Assembly (NCBI GenBank): GCA_003864495.1
Contig: ML133465.1
Location: 186,001-250,000 of the forward strand
Length of the DNA: 64,000 nt
Direction of reading: 5' to 3'
Source: Nemopilema nomurai
Taxonomy: Eukaryota; Cnidaria; Scyphozoa; Rhizostomeae; Rhizostomatidae
Below are positions 53,423 to 64,000 of the stretch, in pieces. The notes under the pieces were generated by a model. The model had not been told where the DNA came from, did no database searches, and was given only the letters and a program-made list of their open reading frames with translations. A program made the translations under genes and the position numbers. Each line of letters starts with the position of its first letter. Positions within the stretch are counted from its first letter, which is position 1.

Positions 53423-56400
53423 ATGCCCGTGGAGCAGTCACCTACAAGTGCCTTTGTTAGGCCAAGGCAAGAGCAACAGCGCACTAGAATAGCTGAGAAA
53501 GTTCCAACAGATGGGTTTTATGGAGCAAGGCATATAGCCAGGCCAGATTCAGGGACAGACATGAAAGACAGAGGGAAGCAAGAAATTAATAACAATGAAG
53601 CAACAAGCAAGAACAGCACAAGAGCCACAGATAATGCTACCTCAAGTGGGATACCAAGACGAAACTTTGCAAAAGGAGGTGATTCAGATCATATATCAAA
53701 GCTACCTAAAGAAGTTCAGCGGAGGGAAAATGCGGAAAAGAGTAGTCCAAAGCCAAGAAGAAAGCTGCCAACAGCTCCAACTGGATCATCCATGCGGCCT
53801 AGAGGCTCTGGGAATGACAGCATCTCTCGAAGGTCAACTCCTGATCATTCAAGGAGATCAACTCCAGAGAGGCAAGGCTATTTTGAAAAGTCTCGTGGCA
53901 CACCAGAGAATTTACGAAAGACACCAGAAAATTTACGAAAAACTCCTGAAAACCTAAAGAAGGTTGCTGATACCTTACGCAAAACACCTGAAACAGTACA
54001 GAGTGCTCATGAAATTCCAAGGCAGTCATTAGAAAGTTCCAAGGTTAAACATGATTCCTCTGTCGCTAAAAGAGAGAGCACAGTTAGTACCTCTGAGCAG
54101 ACACATAAAAATCAAGAAGCAGACACAAGAAAGAATTCTGATTCAAGTGAGAAGGGTAGTAAAATTTTCAGAATACGAGAGGGAAGTACTACTTTACCTG
54201 CCAAAACTTCAGCAGCTTCAAAATCAAAAGGACTTTTAAGTAGTATGAAGTACAACAGTCTTCCGCGACGCCACCCACCAAAGAACAACTCAAAGTTTTA
54301 TTTGGACATCGAAGGGGAAGAGTGTTTGCAAATGAAGGGAGATGATTCATCACACAAATCAGAGAAGGACAGCAGAAAAGACTTGAGTGAAAAAATTGGC
54401 AGTGAAAATGGTTTAGTAAAAGTTCCATCGTTTTCTAAGAATGGCAAGATCTTTGGTAGCTATGGAGCAAAAACTACAAGCAATGATGGCACAGGAGCTT
54501 TTGATAATAGTAATAGTGAATTAAAACAGACACATGTTGCTTTGTATAAGTTTATCCCCAGGCATAAAGATGAAGTAATGCTAGAAGAAGGAGATCCAGT
54601 ACATGTTGTGAAAGTTGGTGATGATTTGTGGTTTGAAGGAACCAATTTAGCTTCTGGTAAATCTGGAATTTCCTAGCCGCTATGCAGCTGACATTTTATC
54701 AGGAGGGAACTTGTGTAAGATCTTGATTGCTATTTTTGTTGCTCATTTGAATGAGTGTCTGAAAGTCTTTTCTTTTTGAGAGTTTATGTCTTTACCATAA
54801 GCTACAGTTTTTAGATATCATAGGAAAGTTTTTCTTTTCCGCTTAAGTCCCCTTGATTTTCATTTAAGTTTTTTTGTTCTTTTTCGGAGCATGTACTTCT
54901 ACTCTTGTGGTTTTTTGTCAAAATGCATAACTATTAAAATTTTGTCAGTATACCCAAAGTGCCAACAGTGCAAGAAAATGTTAACCATTTTTTTCATGCT
55001 ACTTAAGGCATGATGTATTAGACATACAACATTTACTTACCTAAGGAATTGTGGCATCTCACTGATGAATAGAAAAAAATCTAGTTATAAAATTTACATT
55101 GCTTTTTTAGCTGCGGGAATGAATGCTGAAGATCAACAATTCTTTTTAAGGCATGTGATGAATTATACTTGATTAAATTATGTATAAGCAAGATAAATAT
55201 TATCAAACTCATTTCAGCATTATAGGAATTAATAATTTATTCCTTGGTAGGTGGTCGTTGTTCCCACCAGTTTAAAGTAAGGCCTGTAATATTATTTAAA
55301 ATTAGCTAAGAAAGGAAATATCTTTAAAACCTTCTATTTAAGCTGAAGGGAATGTTACTGCACAGTTTTCATGCAATTTGCTTCTTTCAGTGCACTAAAT
55401 TAATTTTGTTATTCACAAACCAAGCTACAATAAACAGAGCACCATTTGGTCTAAAAATATTTTGATTTCTGGTTAGTAACTAGTTTTGTCTGTGCCCCTA
55501 GATTTCTCGGGTCTGTTGAAGTTGCAGATTACAAAGGTGATGAGATTCTATGTTATGCTATTTCAAAGGTATGTATGCTACTTGACTCTTTGTAGGCCTT
55601 AGCATCTATTTTTTCATTTCATGTCTAGTTTTTGGAAGGAAATTGGAGAAAATATTTTTAAAATCTAAATTAAAACAGTGCATAAGTTTGATGCATAATT
55701 GCCCTTTCTTGTCACATTCGAGATATGAAACCTTCAACAATGTTACTTCCATCAAACAGTGTTTAAGTCTGCTGTATGTTTAGTACCTGTCTTCGCTTTC
55801 AGATTGTTAACCAGAGAGCAATGCTTTCTTCTGCCACTCCTCCTGCTTGTACTTTGCAAGTCTCTTCAAGAGGAATACGAGTTTGTGACTTTGATGAAAA
55901 ACAGCATTCTTTAAAGTCGTCTCCCAAGGCTCCAAAGAAGAATAAAGGAAAGGATAAAGAGAAGCTAAAGGTAATTCACATATATTTTTATCCACTTTTG
56001 CACCGTTTTAAGGTAAGACCATTTCTACCAACTTTGAATTGAAATATTAATGGTCATGACAAAGGATTTAGCCAGCTCATGACCATAAAATTAATAAGAT
56101 TGTTTGAGAAGCCAATTCATCTTAGAATTAATGTAAGAAAACAAATTATTATAGGAATTTGAAGGAAAGAGCTCTGTAGCTAGAGCAATTTTATTATTAT
56201 ATCCTGTACAATTAGAGAGTTTTGGTAAACTTGATAATTTCTTAGCAGATAAAGTTTTTTAGTGAGCTTTTCCAATCCTAGGAGCAACGTGAGAGCCAGC
56301 CTACACCAACTCATTTTTTCTCCTTAAAAAATGTAACATTTTGTGGTAACCATCCGAGAGACAGAAGGTTTGTTTTAGACTTTTAAAGTGGCTTGTTATC

Positions 56401-57418
56401 TTAGAGGACTTATATAGCACTTAATGGATTTGGGAGTTATTCTAAATTTATTTGAATGATCTTTAAGCTAAGCCTACTATACTAGTCTACTAAACATAAT
56501 GAAGAAGAATGGAACAATTTTTGTAAAGTTTATGAAGTGTCATTCTGTAGCTATATAAAAAGGGTATGTGTTAGGTAGGAGCTTCACAATGATTTAGCTG
56601 AACAATCTGTGGAGGTATTGACAAAATTTGTATATGAATTTTAACTACAACATTAAAGATGACTTAATTATACTGTAACTTAATTATACTGTAACTATTG
56701 ATTATTTTGTTTGACCGATTATTGATTATTGATTATTGATTATTATAGCTTATTAGTACCTAATTATCTATTTTATAGCATATTTTGAACAAATCATTTC
56801 CTTTCAAGGTACTTTGGTTTTATAACCAAACATCCTGATGACCACAGATTTGCCTGTCATGTTTTTATGTCAAATTACTCAACAGACCCAGTTGCTCAAG
56901 CTGTAGGGTAAGTTATTTATCATTTTATCTTTCCATAAAGAAACTTGATGTAATGATGAGCCTAGACCCATAATCTAAAAGATAAAAAATATTCCTGAAG
57001 GCTTTTATTTCATATTGTTGTGTTTTCCAATTTTTTAATGCCTCTCAAGCAGATCATCAGCATATGGTAGGCCCCCAACACGTAACTATTCTGCGTTGCA
57101 TGCCTTGAAGCAGATAAGGGAAGTTCATGATTTGTATCTTGATAAAAGTCTCCCTTGTCCTTATGTTGCATTGTCCTGTAGGAGTGTTTGCATAGATGCA
57201 ATCAGTCCCAATATTTGAAAAAAGGCCACAGCGTTGATTGCATTCCCTATTGATGCCACTATGAATTATACCTGTGTTTTTCCATATCAGTTCTTCATTA
57301 CCCCTCTTTTTAACCTTTATCAGCATTTCTTTTATGTTTTTGCAGGGACTGTTTCAAGGCATTTTATTCACAGTACTTGGACTACAGAGCACCTACAGAA
57401 GATATTTACATGGAGTAA
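53423..57418 (+). CDS. MAPK8IP1: JIP1-type JNK-interacting scaffold (SH3 + PTB), seven exons, frameshift in SH3
   Basis: Exons 53423-54714, 55111-55150, 55502-55568, 55803-55970, 56282-56367, 56809-56907 and 57346-57418. The long first exon encodes a charged, Ser/Pro-rich region and an SH3 domain ([27 protein letters not shown]). Exons 2-7 encode the PTB domain: [60 protein letters not shown], ending [12 protein letters not shown] proteins hold JNK-pathway kinases together and link cargo to kinesin-1; the C-terminal TEDIY.E matches the kinesin-light-chain binding end of JIP1. The frame is broken inside SH3: after ASGKSG the frame runs into TAG (54674), while [10 protein letters not shown] continues one frame over. 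Either two bases are missing or one is extra. Intron 2 would use a GC donor. The start is ATG 53423; a longer frame begins only with GTG. I see no clear JNK-docking motif. Confidence 0.87.
56640..56745. repeat. AT-rich tandem repeats (GATTATT)n and AATTATACTGTAACTT x2
   Basis: TTAATTATACTGTAACTTAA is present twice, followed by five TTGATTA-type units. Lies in intron 5 of the JIP gene. Confidence 0.85.
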
Positions 57419-59249
57419 TGTCACAGAATAATTTGGTACTGCATATATAAAGACTTATATATAGGAAGTACTCAAAATTGATGCGTAGTGATCTTTGCAG
57501 TGAAACTGCTTGCTACAAAGTCACTTTTGATCAAGTGTTGCAATATATAGCTCCCAGGTGTGTTAGTCATTGCCAAAGATGGGCTTTTCACATATAACTG
57601 CCCAGTGTTGCTTATAAAATTGCATAAAAGGTAGGTAATGTGAATTTAGAAAATAAGTATTTATCTGTATGTTATGTGTAACATGTCATTAGTATTTCCC
57701 ATTGATTTAAATAGCTGCACAATGTAATAAATAATAGAATAATGTATTTAGATAAATATTTAGTACTTTAACTAAGATGTTTGTTTATGTAACTTTAAAT
57801 GTTAAAGACACTAGCCCTTGTTGCAGGGAGAACTTTTTTAATTTACCAAATAAATAATTCATTAGCAATTCACTGACAGCCCTGAAGGTTCACAGGTTTT
57901 TTATTATTTCAGTGGCAGATGTAATAGAAACAGAAATTGGTGTAGTTGTTTAAGATAGAGATATGCTTGAACAGTTGGTATATTTGGCTGGTTCCAAGTT
58001 GATAAACTCACTACTGCCTCTAAGTTTGTAAGAACTGTGTATATATAATTTACTTAAACCTTTTCCAATAAATTTCCCATAATAGAAAAAAACCCTGTCT
58101 GTGTTTTAGCCATTTATTCATTTGCAGAATATGTTAATGATAACTTTATAGCATTTGGTGCAAGTTTGAGAATCTGGCATAGACACATAGCTATAATAAG
58201 AAAGGCTCCTATTTTGATAATTTTGTTTGAAGATTTCTAAAATTTTGTCTATGCTTTACAATGTGTACCAACCAAGTGTGCTATAATTTCCCAATAAAGT
58301 TAAGGCATGACCATGGAAAGTTTTTTCAATCAGAAATTGAATTTGTTTGCAATGTAATAATCACTTGTAGCATTAAGAGCCTTAGATGATGAAATTGCAA
58401 AAATCACAAGGGTAGACATTTGGTGCATATAAACAGCTCCTTGTATTTTGTTTTTATTTGTCTTTAACAGCTTCGTGTTGCCTTAGCACAGCTTCTACTT
58501 TTCAATTTGATAAAAGAGGAATAATTGCCTCACAAAAAACTGATAAGGGAGAATGGCTTTGTGCTTCAAAGGTGGGTCTACTCAAAGTTGGAACAACAGA
58601 ATAACAGACCATTTTGTATTGTAAGAAAGCATCTCTACAAAAACTAAAGAAACAATATATGACTACTTAATGTCAATTAGCATACTGAAGATTATAAACA
58701 ACTTCTCTTATGTCTACTGACTAAGTAAATTGTGCACTACTGAATTACATTACTGACAAATTATTTCAAAAATCCAAATGATTTGCATAGTACAATGCAA
58801 AAGTGTTGAAAGGTAGGTAACATGTTCTTTTTGTTGAAAAAGCAACAGACCAAAAAATAAAGTTAATTTCGCATATCTTATCTGTGTTCTCTATCAATGG
58901 GAAATCAATACTTGCATATTAAGGAACACTGTTAACCTGAGCAAAAATGCAGTTTAAGCTTCTCCTATAGTTATTCTATGCTAGAAATAAGAAGCAGATT
59001 TGCTTTGATGGCTGGGTAACTTTGAGAATTCAACAAACCACAAAAGCTTGGTTGTTGCTTACAAAATAACAAATTAAAAAAAAAAGGATTAGAAGTGCCT
59101 GAAATGCTTAGTTTGTTGACACACTATATTGTGCCTTACAAAAGCCATCAACAATGATAAGAAATACATAAATAGTAATGAACTGAACTTTCAAACAAAC
59201 TACAGTTTTGTTTATGAAAACGTTAAGTTGACAAGGATGTCCACCAACA
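57419..59249. other. Convergent 3' spacer between the JIP (+) and tetraspanin (-) genes
   Basis: Holds both 3' UTRs. AATAAA near 58066 is a likely poly(A) signal for JIP. No other exon is supported. Confidence 0.5.
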
Positions 59250-62200
59250 TTAGAAATGTGCTTTTGGGTCATTCCAAAGAGATACTTGTTCCCTGATTTG
59301 GTTGATTAATAGATGTGACTGTATCACTCCAATAACCTAAAAAAATGAAACAAACTTATCAAGCATTGAAAAATGAATAATTATATATATGTAGATACAT
59401 ATATAGATATACATTATATATAAATGATAGAGTTGGAGAATATAATCATAGAAGGAAAATGCTGATAGAAGGAAAATTGTTTCCACAAGGGTGCTACCCA
59501 ATTGTATCAAACCACTCTTGGTCAGAATCAAACTCCAGCTTGCTGCTCCAGATAACCAACGCTCATTCCACAGGGACATACGACCCAATGAAATGAGCGA
59601 TGAATCTCCAAAGCCAACACTGGAGATTTCACCATAGCCAAGGCAGTTTTAGTTTCTTCTGTTTCTGCTTAAAGCCTTCATCAGAGCCATTTAAATCATA
59701 GATATATAATCATAAGGCAAATGCTATAGAAATATATACATAGCATAAAAGTGACAGTTGTTTTCTTTGGGAGAAAACTCAGATTATGGAGAAATTTTAG
59801 TCTTGATTAAGTTTCAGCCAAGCATTTTAAATGATTCCTAATTTTAAGCAATTTTGAGCCTCAATGTTCTTATTGACTTTATTCTTATAAAAAAGTGTGT
59901 ACATCACTACCTTACCATATATCATACAAATGCAATTTTATGCCATCTCAATTCTTTTACAATTCTTTGAGATTAATTGTAGCGTGAGCCCAGGAATACC
60001 ATGGACATAAAAAGTTGTCAAACAAAATGTTTTTTATGAAGTTTTCTGCTTCCCTCTTTAGATCGAGAACCAGATATGCAGACTGTGGCTATTTGAAAAA
60101 GCCCTTTTCTGCTCAGAAAACTGGGTACTCAAAAATGATTGTTATTATTGTGAAATCACAGAAAACCCTTGCTTGAAATATGTTGAATGAAAGCACATTA
60201 TCAAATTTTCTCTAAAAAGTGGTCATAATAGCTATTATGGTAAGAAAAAGCGAAATTAAAGTCATAAGAAAAGGCTAAAAACAACCATAGGATGAAGGTT
60301 CTGATAGATTTTGATGACCCTGTGCACTTTTTAAAGAAGTTTTTGTAAAATTTCTATTAATAATCTGGCACTATCATCTAGAGGACTTCAAATGGCTTTT
60401 AAGGTTTTTTTCAAATATAACATAAGCTGTGAATAAAAACAAAACGATCCTCAGCTCCTGAAAGCTTCAAACTAATGGTGTGATATGCAGCAACATTGCT
60501 TATAGGCAAGTTTTCATGGCAAAGGATCTGCAGTTTGTTGTAAAACATTAATCAACATATTTTCAACAAGATGATAAATTTAATTATGAATCTTACCAAA
60601 GGAAGAGAGAAGGCAACAGCTGCTCCAGCCACACCTGCAAGGTTGTTTTTGAAGAACTGTATTAGCACATCCATACAAGTGTCCAATTGCAGCACCTCTC
60701 CCATTTTCAAGCGCTAAGGAACAAGAATTGTGTCAAGCCTATATTATTTTGTGATAAACAAGCAGTTGAACAACAATTAGCAAATTTTGTAGCAGTTTAT
60801 TTATTTCTTCTGTTGCTACAGAAGATCAAAGGATGTTACAGAGGGGGAAGAGTTAAGAGAGATGCAGTCTTCGTCATATGGAAATCACCATACGTGTGGC
60901 AAACCACACGCATTATTTCTTTCATGCGTGCGATTCACACTCTTACATATCTGGCTATTTCAGACCCTCTTTACACTACCCCCCTTTAAAAACGGTAACG
61001 TGGCAGTACAAAATTCGGTTCCGGATAGCAGAGGGCGAAAATTTGTTGTTTCTCCGGCAAATTTTCTTCACCTTTTAGATTCTGTGATGCTTTTTGAAAT
61101 TGAGAAAAAGACACTAAAGATTTTTTGCCTGAATTTTAGACTTTTTGACATTGTTGACCTGAGATGAAATTTAATTGACAAAGAGAGTTTTTCATCAGTG
61201 TTTAGTAAAAAAATGATGTTAAAAACAAGCATGGGTTTTTAAAAGACTGCTTCGATCTATGAAGACCAAATTTTTCAGAAAATAAAAAATAGGCTCAATG
61301 GATAAAATAATAAAGAACCTTGTACTGCAAAGGTTCAATGTCCAGGTCGCGCAGTTATGTTTGAAACCATGCTGGATTGACGAACTTTCTGATATAGCGT
61401 TCAATTAAGTTGAAAGTTGCTATGAGGCTATATTTCTTCCTTTTTGGCAATCCAGTTTTTATCGTTTATGTTAATACATAATAGCATCTCCATCCCCATT
61501 GCAATAAACACACCTCCTATCTCGTAGCATCAAGCGTAGTGTACTAAATGCCCTCTCTACTGTAGAATTCGAGCCACTTATGGAAATAATAATCTTTGCA
61601 CAGACAGGGCATTTTTTAACATTCAAGGTGGTGGGGGGATTGCCCCACGGGGCCCTACGAGTTTCCCCACCACTAAGAGAAAATGCTACATTTGGCCCAA
61701 ATGTCGGCCATTTTGTGGCCCTTCGAGATAAAAGTAGCCGGTGTTTCAACAGGTTGGTAACAAATTTGGGGGCTCAATCGTTGTTGATAGCAATCTTTAT
61801 ATCACTATATTTCTCATCTATCCACCTTGTAACTCGATTCATTGCCCAATGTACCAAAATCTTAGTGTTTCCTTGCATTTTTCAACTCTACTTAGGCTGA
61901 GATATTGCCTAGTGTTTTTAGCACATTTTTACCATAAAAGCCATCAGTGCTGGTAGTGTTTATTGCTGTCAACAAATAAGTCCCCACCCTCGAGTAAGCT
62001 TCCCCTCGAATAAGCCCCCACCCTAAAATATATTTTTGCGAAATAAGTCCCTGGATCTTATTCGAGGACTTACGGTTGTGTCGTATCTTGGAGGCAAAAG
62101 TCTCAACCCTAAAATACTTCAGTATATATCACAATCTCAAGCGCCAATCTGAAGAGTTCTGTGTCATTTCCTACGTCATTTCTGGTAGTGTATAAGTGTG

Positions 62201-63882
62201 GGTCTTCAAGAAAAATGCCCCACCACTCAAAAATGCTTAAAAAATGCCCTGTGCACAGAGACAAAGTTGATTAATTCTTCGCGTTTAAATTTAAGTATTT
62301 TTGGCCACAAAGACCGGACAGTGCTTCCACGATAATAGGCCTTTACAAACGCCTTGAATGATTTCCATTCGAAGAAAACCTTTTATATTCACCATTAATT
62401 AACCTAAACGGGAAGGCAGAAATTTGAACAAAAGCTGACGACCACCATGTTTCTGGGGGGATACGAACATAGCAAAGCGATTAGCCTATTTAAATGAAAC
62501 AATTTTGGCAACTCGATCAACACATCATATCACAAATAGGAAGACACAATAGGCACTATCAAAAGAATATGCCAATGTTGCTCAGCTAATGAAAACAAAA
62601 TTTTTAATTTTTCGTTAAAGAAAACAATTTTATGAAAGTCGAAAGCAACGGTCAAGTCAAATATAAATCTCATGCGTGCGCTAAATCGCTCGCATTATTG
62701 GCGCCATGCGTGTGCGCGTGCGATCGCACGCATCAAACGACCAAGACTGGAGATATGAAAGAGGGTGACCTTAGGGAGTGAGGTTGCAAAAACTCACAAG
62801 TCGAGTCCTTCTTTGTCCATATCCACACTGTTTGTTTCTTTGGAACTGAAATAAAAAACAATTAATATTTCACCTCAAATAAATAAAACAACATATAAAT
62901 TTTATTGACCTTGGTCAATATGTCAATTAAAAAAATTGCATGTAAAATTAACAAGCACTTCTGTCAACATTGTAAACAGCAACTGTTTTAAACTACATAA
63001 AATTCCATTATAAGTTTAGCTGAAACCTTTAGGTGTTTTCTCACACAGGCTGCCTAACAGACTCACTACATAAAGGAACTGATCACCTTTAATGTTCAAT
63101 ACATTAACAGAATGTAAATATCATAACCAACAAGACCCTGTATACCTACAGCTCTGACTCACTTTACCAATTGACAATAAAACTGATAAAAATTATCTAA
63201 AATATTTTGTTAGTTGATAATCAGCAAAAGCCAGTTGCTTACCTTTCTAAGGCAACATGACCAGGGAACTCCACAAGACTGAATTGTTTCAGCACCACAA
63301 GTGTAGTATGGGTTCCAATCCCAGTCATCAGTGTTTGTACTTCCACAGCATTGGAACTTAAGTTTAAAGCAAGGGATTCCATTAGACAAGTATCACATTT
63401 TGAGTGTTCTTTCACAAAAATCAAGCTAATTATAAGTGCCTACCAAATTCTTCATAGTTTTAACATCCATCTCTATAAAGAACTAGTAATATTTTTTCTG
63501 GAAACATTTACATGTTCATGACTTTTTGTCAGTGTTTCTGTTGTCCCTAGCTATTGTGCCTAAAAAGCTATTGAATTGTTGCTGTGTTGTTGTTATCCTG
63601 GAGGCTGGTGCTTTTCATAACAGTGACCATGTTAAAAGTACATACATATACATGTAGGTGAGAGCCATTGTAATTTGCAACATAATATGACACCCTCAAG
63701 CACTGTTTTGCAAAGAATGCCAAAGTATTTTTCATTTCCAGTCAAATCCATTTTTGACGTTAAAAAAAACAATATGTTTACTATACCTCATATTGAATTC
63801 TGTCAATCAGATTTCTCAAATCGTGGTTACTGGTGTACTTCTGTATAGCTGTTTGCACTTTATTATTTAGCAGTCTCTTTGT
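59250..63882 (-). CDS. Tetraspanin with eight-cysteine large loop, 3' five exons (N-terminus beyond window)
   Basis: Minus-strand exons 63882-63787, 63356-63243, 62845-62798, 60713-60597 and 59336-59250 are all in phase 0. They encode the start of the large extracellular loop (KVQTAIQKYTSNHDLRNLID), the tetraspanin signature FQCCGSTNTDDWDWNPYYTC, then IQSCGVPWSCC, QCGYGQRRTRL, QLDTCMDVLIQFFKNNLAGV, the fourth membrane helix (VAGAAVAFSLPLVIGVI) and the tail SLWNDPKAHF-stop. The loop has eight cysteines (CC, C, C, CC, C, C) with CGVP.SCC and QCGYG, the pattern of the TspanC8 group (TSPAN5, 10, 14, 15, 17, 33), which control maturation and trafficking of the protease ADAM10. Helices 1-3 should lie to the right of 64000. 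Which C8 member it is cannot be told from this part. Confidence 0.88.
59383..59420. repeat. TA-rich microsatellite
   Basis: Imperfect TATA/ATAC run just 3' of an inverted dispersed repeat, in the last intron of the tetraspanin gene. Confidence 0.7.
59450..59725. mobile_element. Dispersed repeat remnant (inverted copy of 24650-24750)
   Basis: GGAAAATTGTTTCCACAAGG and GTGCTACCCAATTGTATCAA are the reverse complement of the repeat at 24650-24750. ATAATCATAAGGCAAATGCT near 59703 matches its other end, so the copy here is extended or rearranged. Class unknown; lies in the last intron of the tetraspanin gene. Confidence 0.55.
61495..61582 (-). mobile_element. hAT transposase C-terminal (dimerisation) fragment
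   Basis: Reads ISGSNSTVERAFSTLRLMLR then DRRC on the minus strand. The S.VER.FS.L..M..D.R block is the conserved hAT dimerisation motif. Only this piece is clear; the surrounding 61400-62300 is a mosaic of repeat fragments. In intron 3-4 of the visible tetraspanin gene (between exons at 62798 and 60713). Confidence 0.7.
61975..62077. mobile_element. Fragment of the TACCGTAAATC / GGGGGCTTATT element family
   Basis: CCCCTCGAATAAGCCCCCAC and CTTATTCGAGGACTTACGGT match the subterminal repeats and tip of the element at 29452-29834. Confidence 0.6.
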
Positions 63883-64000
63883 CTGAATAAATCAAACATA
63901 AAAATCCCAAATGAAAAGGTTTTAATATCGCTTTAAACATAGCTACTTTTTTGATTCAAATCCCTAAACTTTAGATAATAATATTATCTTAGTGTAGCTT

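Noticed and set aside
54656..54676. A 20-nt GT...AG stretch in the JIP gene that could be a tiny intron removing the stop
   Set aside because: Too short for a spliceosomal intron, and its removal does not restore the SH3 sequence; a one- or two-base indel does.
1..64000. tRNA or rRNA genes, or endogenous viral genes
   Set aside because: I saw no cloverleaf with TTCGA-type arm, no rRNA core sequence and no viral polymerase or capsid motifs; a tRNAscan/Infernal run would be decisive.

Overview
This is animal nuclear DNA, most likely anthozoan cnidarian (coral or sea-anemone type). It is AT-rich, its genes are split by GT-AG introns, repeats fill much of the space, and it carries an ApeC-domain gene. 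No part looks bacterial, organellar or viral. The species call is an inference from gene content; no search was run. I joined exons by eye from reading frame, splice sites and intron phase.

Layout. 1-1850: a decayed pogo/Tigger-type DNA transposon, split by a nested 720-bp element with terminal inverted repeats (TIRs), followed by a 415-bp GAT array (1968-2382). 3.9-19.2 kb: three tandem, intronless minus-strand genes for a type II membrane protein with a coiled-coil stalk, collagen, two Ig domains and a fibrinogen C-terminal domain (FReD1-3). A 3.2-kb foldback element sits just upstream of FReD1. Between the genes are two copies of a plus-strand piece of a histidine acid phosphatase gene, only its last three exons. 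These pieces and FReD2/FReD3 form two direct 5.1-kb duplication units.

21.7-27.5 kb: a complete PRELID2-like gene (+), a mitochondrial lipid-transfer-type PRELI protein, with two candidate last exons. 31.1-34.0 kb: a small MANSC-domain type I membrane protein (-). 38.2-44.8 kb: an eight-exon ApeC-domain type I membrane protein (+). 45.9-48.6 kb: a six-exon ankyrin-repeat protein (+). 53.4-57.4 kb: a JIP1-type JNK scaffold (+) with an apparent frameshift in its SH3 domain. 59.2-63.9 kb: the 3' part of an eight-cysteine tetraspanin (-), whose N-terminal exons lie beyond the right edge.

How the genes fit together. The FReD array, the MANSC protein and the ApeC protein are three unrelated kinds of predicted cell-surface, cysteine-rich extracellular proteins within 41 kb. 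FReD and ApeC domains are known in carbohydrate or microbe recognition, so an innate recognition neighbourhood is a reasonable but unproven idea. The rest (PRELID2, ankyrin, JIP, tetraspanin) look like ordinary conserved metazoan genes. The most distinctive part is the FReD array: its membrane, stalk and collagen parts are almost constant while the second Ig and the fibrinogen domain vary in patches, and each copy has a different lesion near its putative 5' splice acceptor or stalk cysteine.
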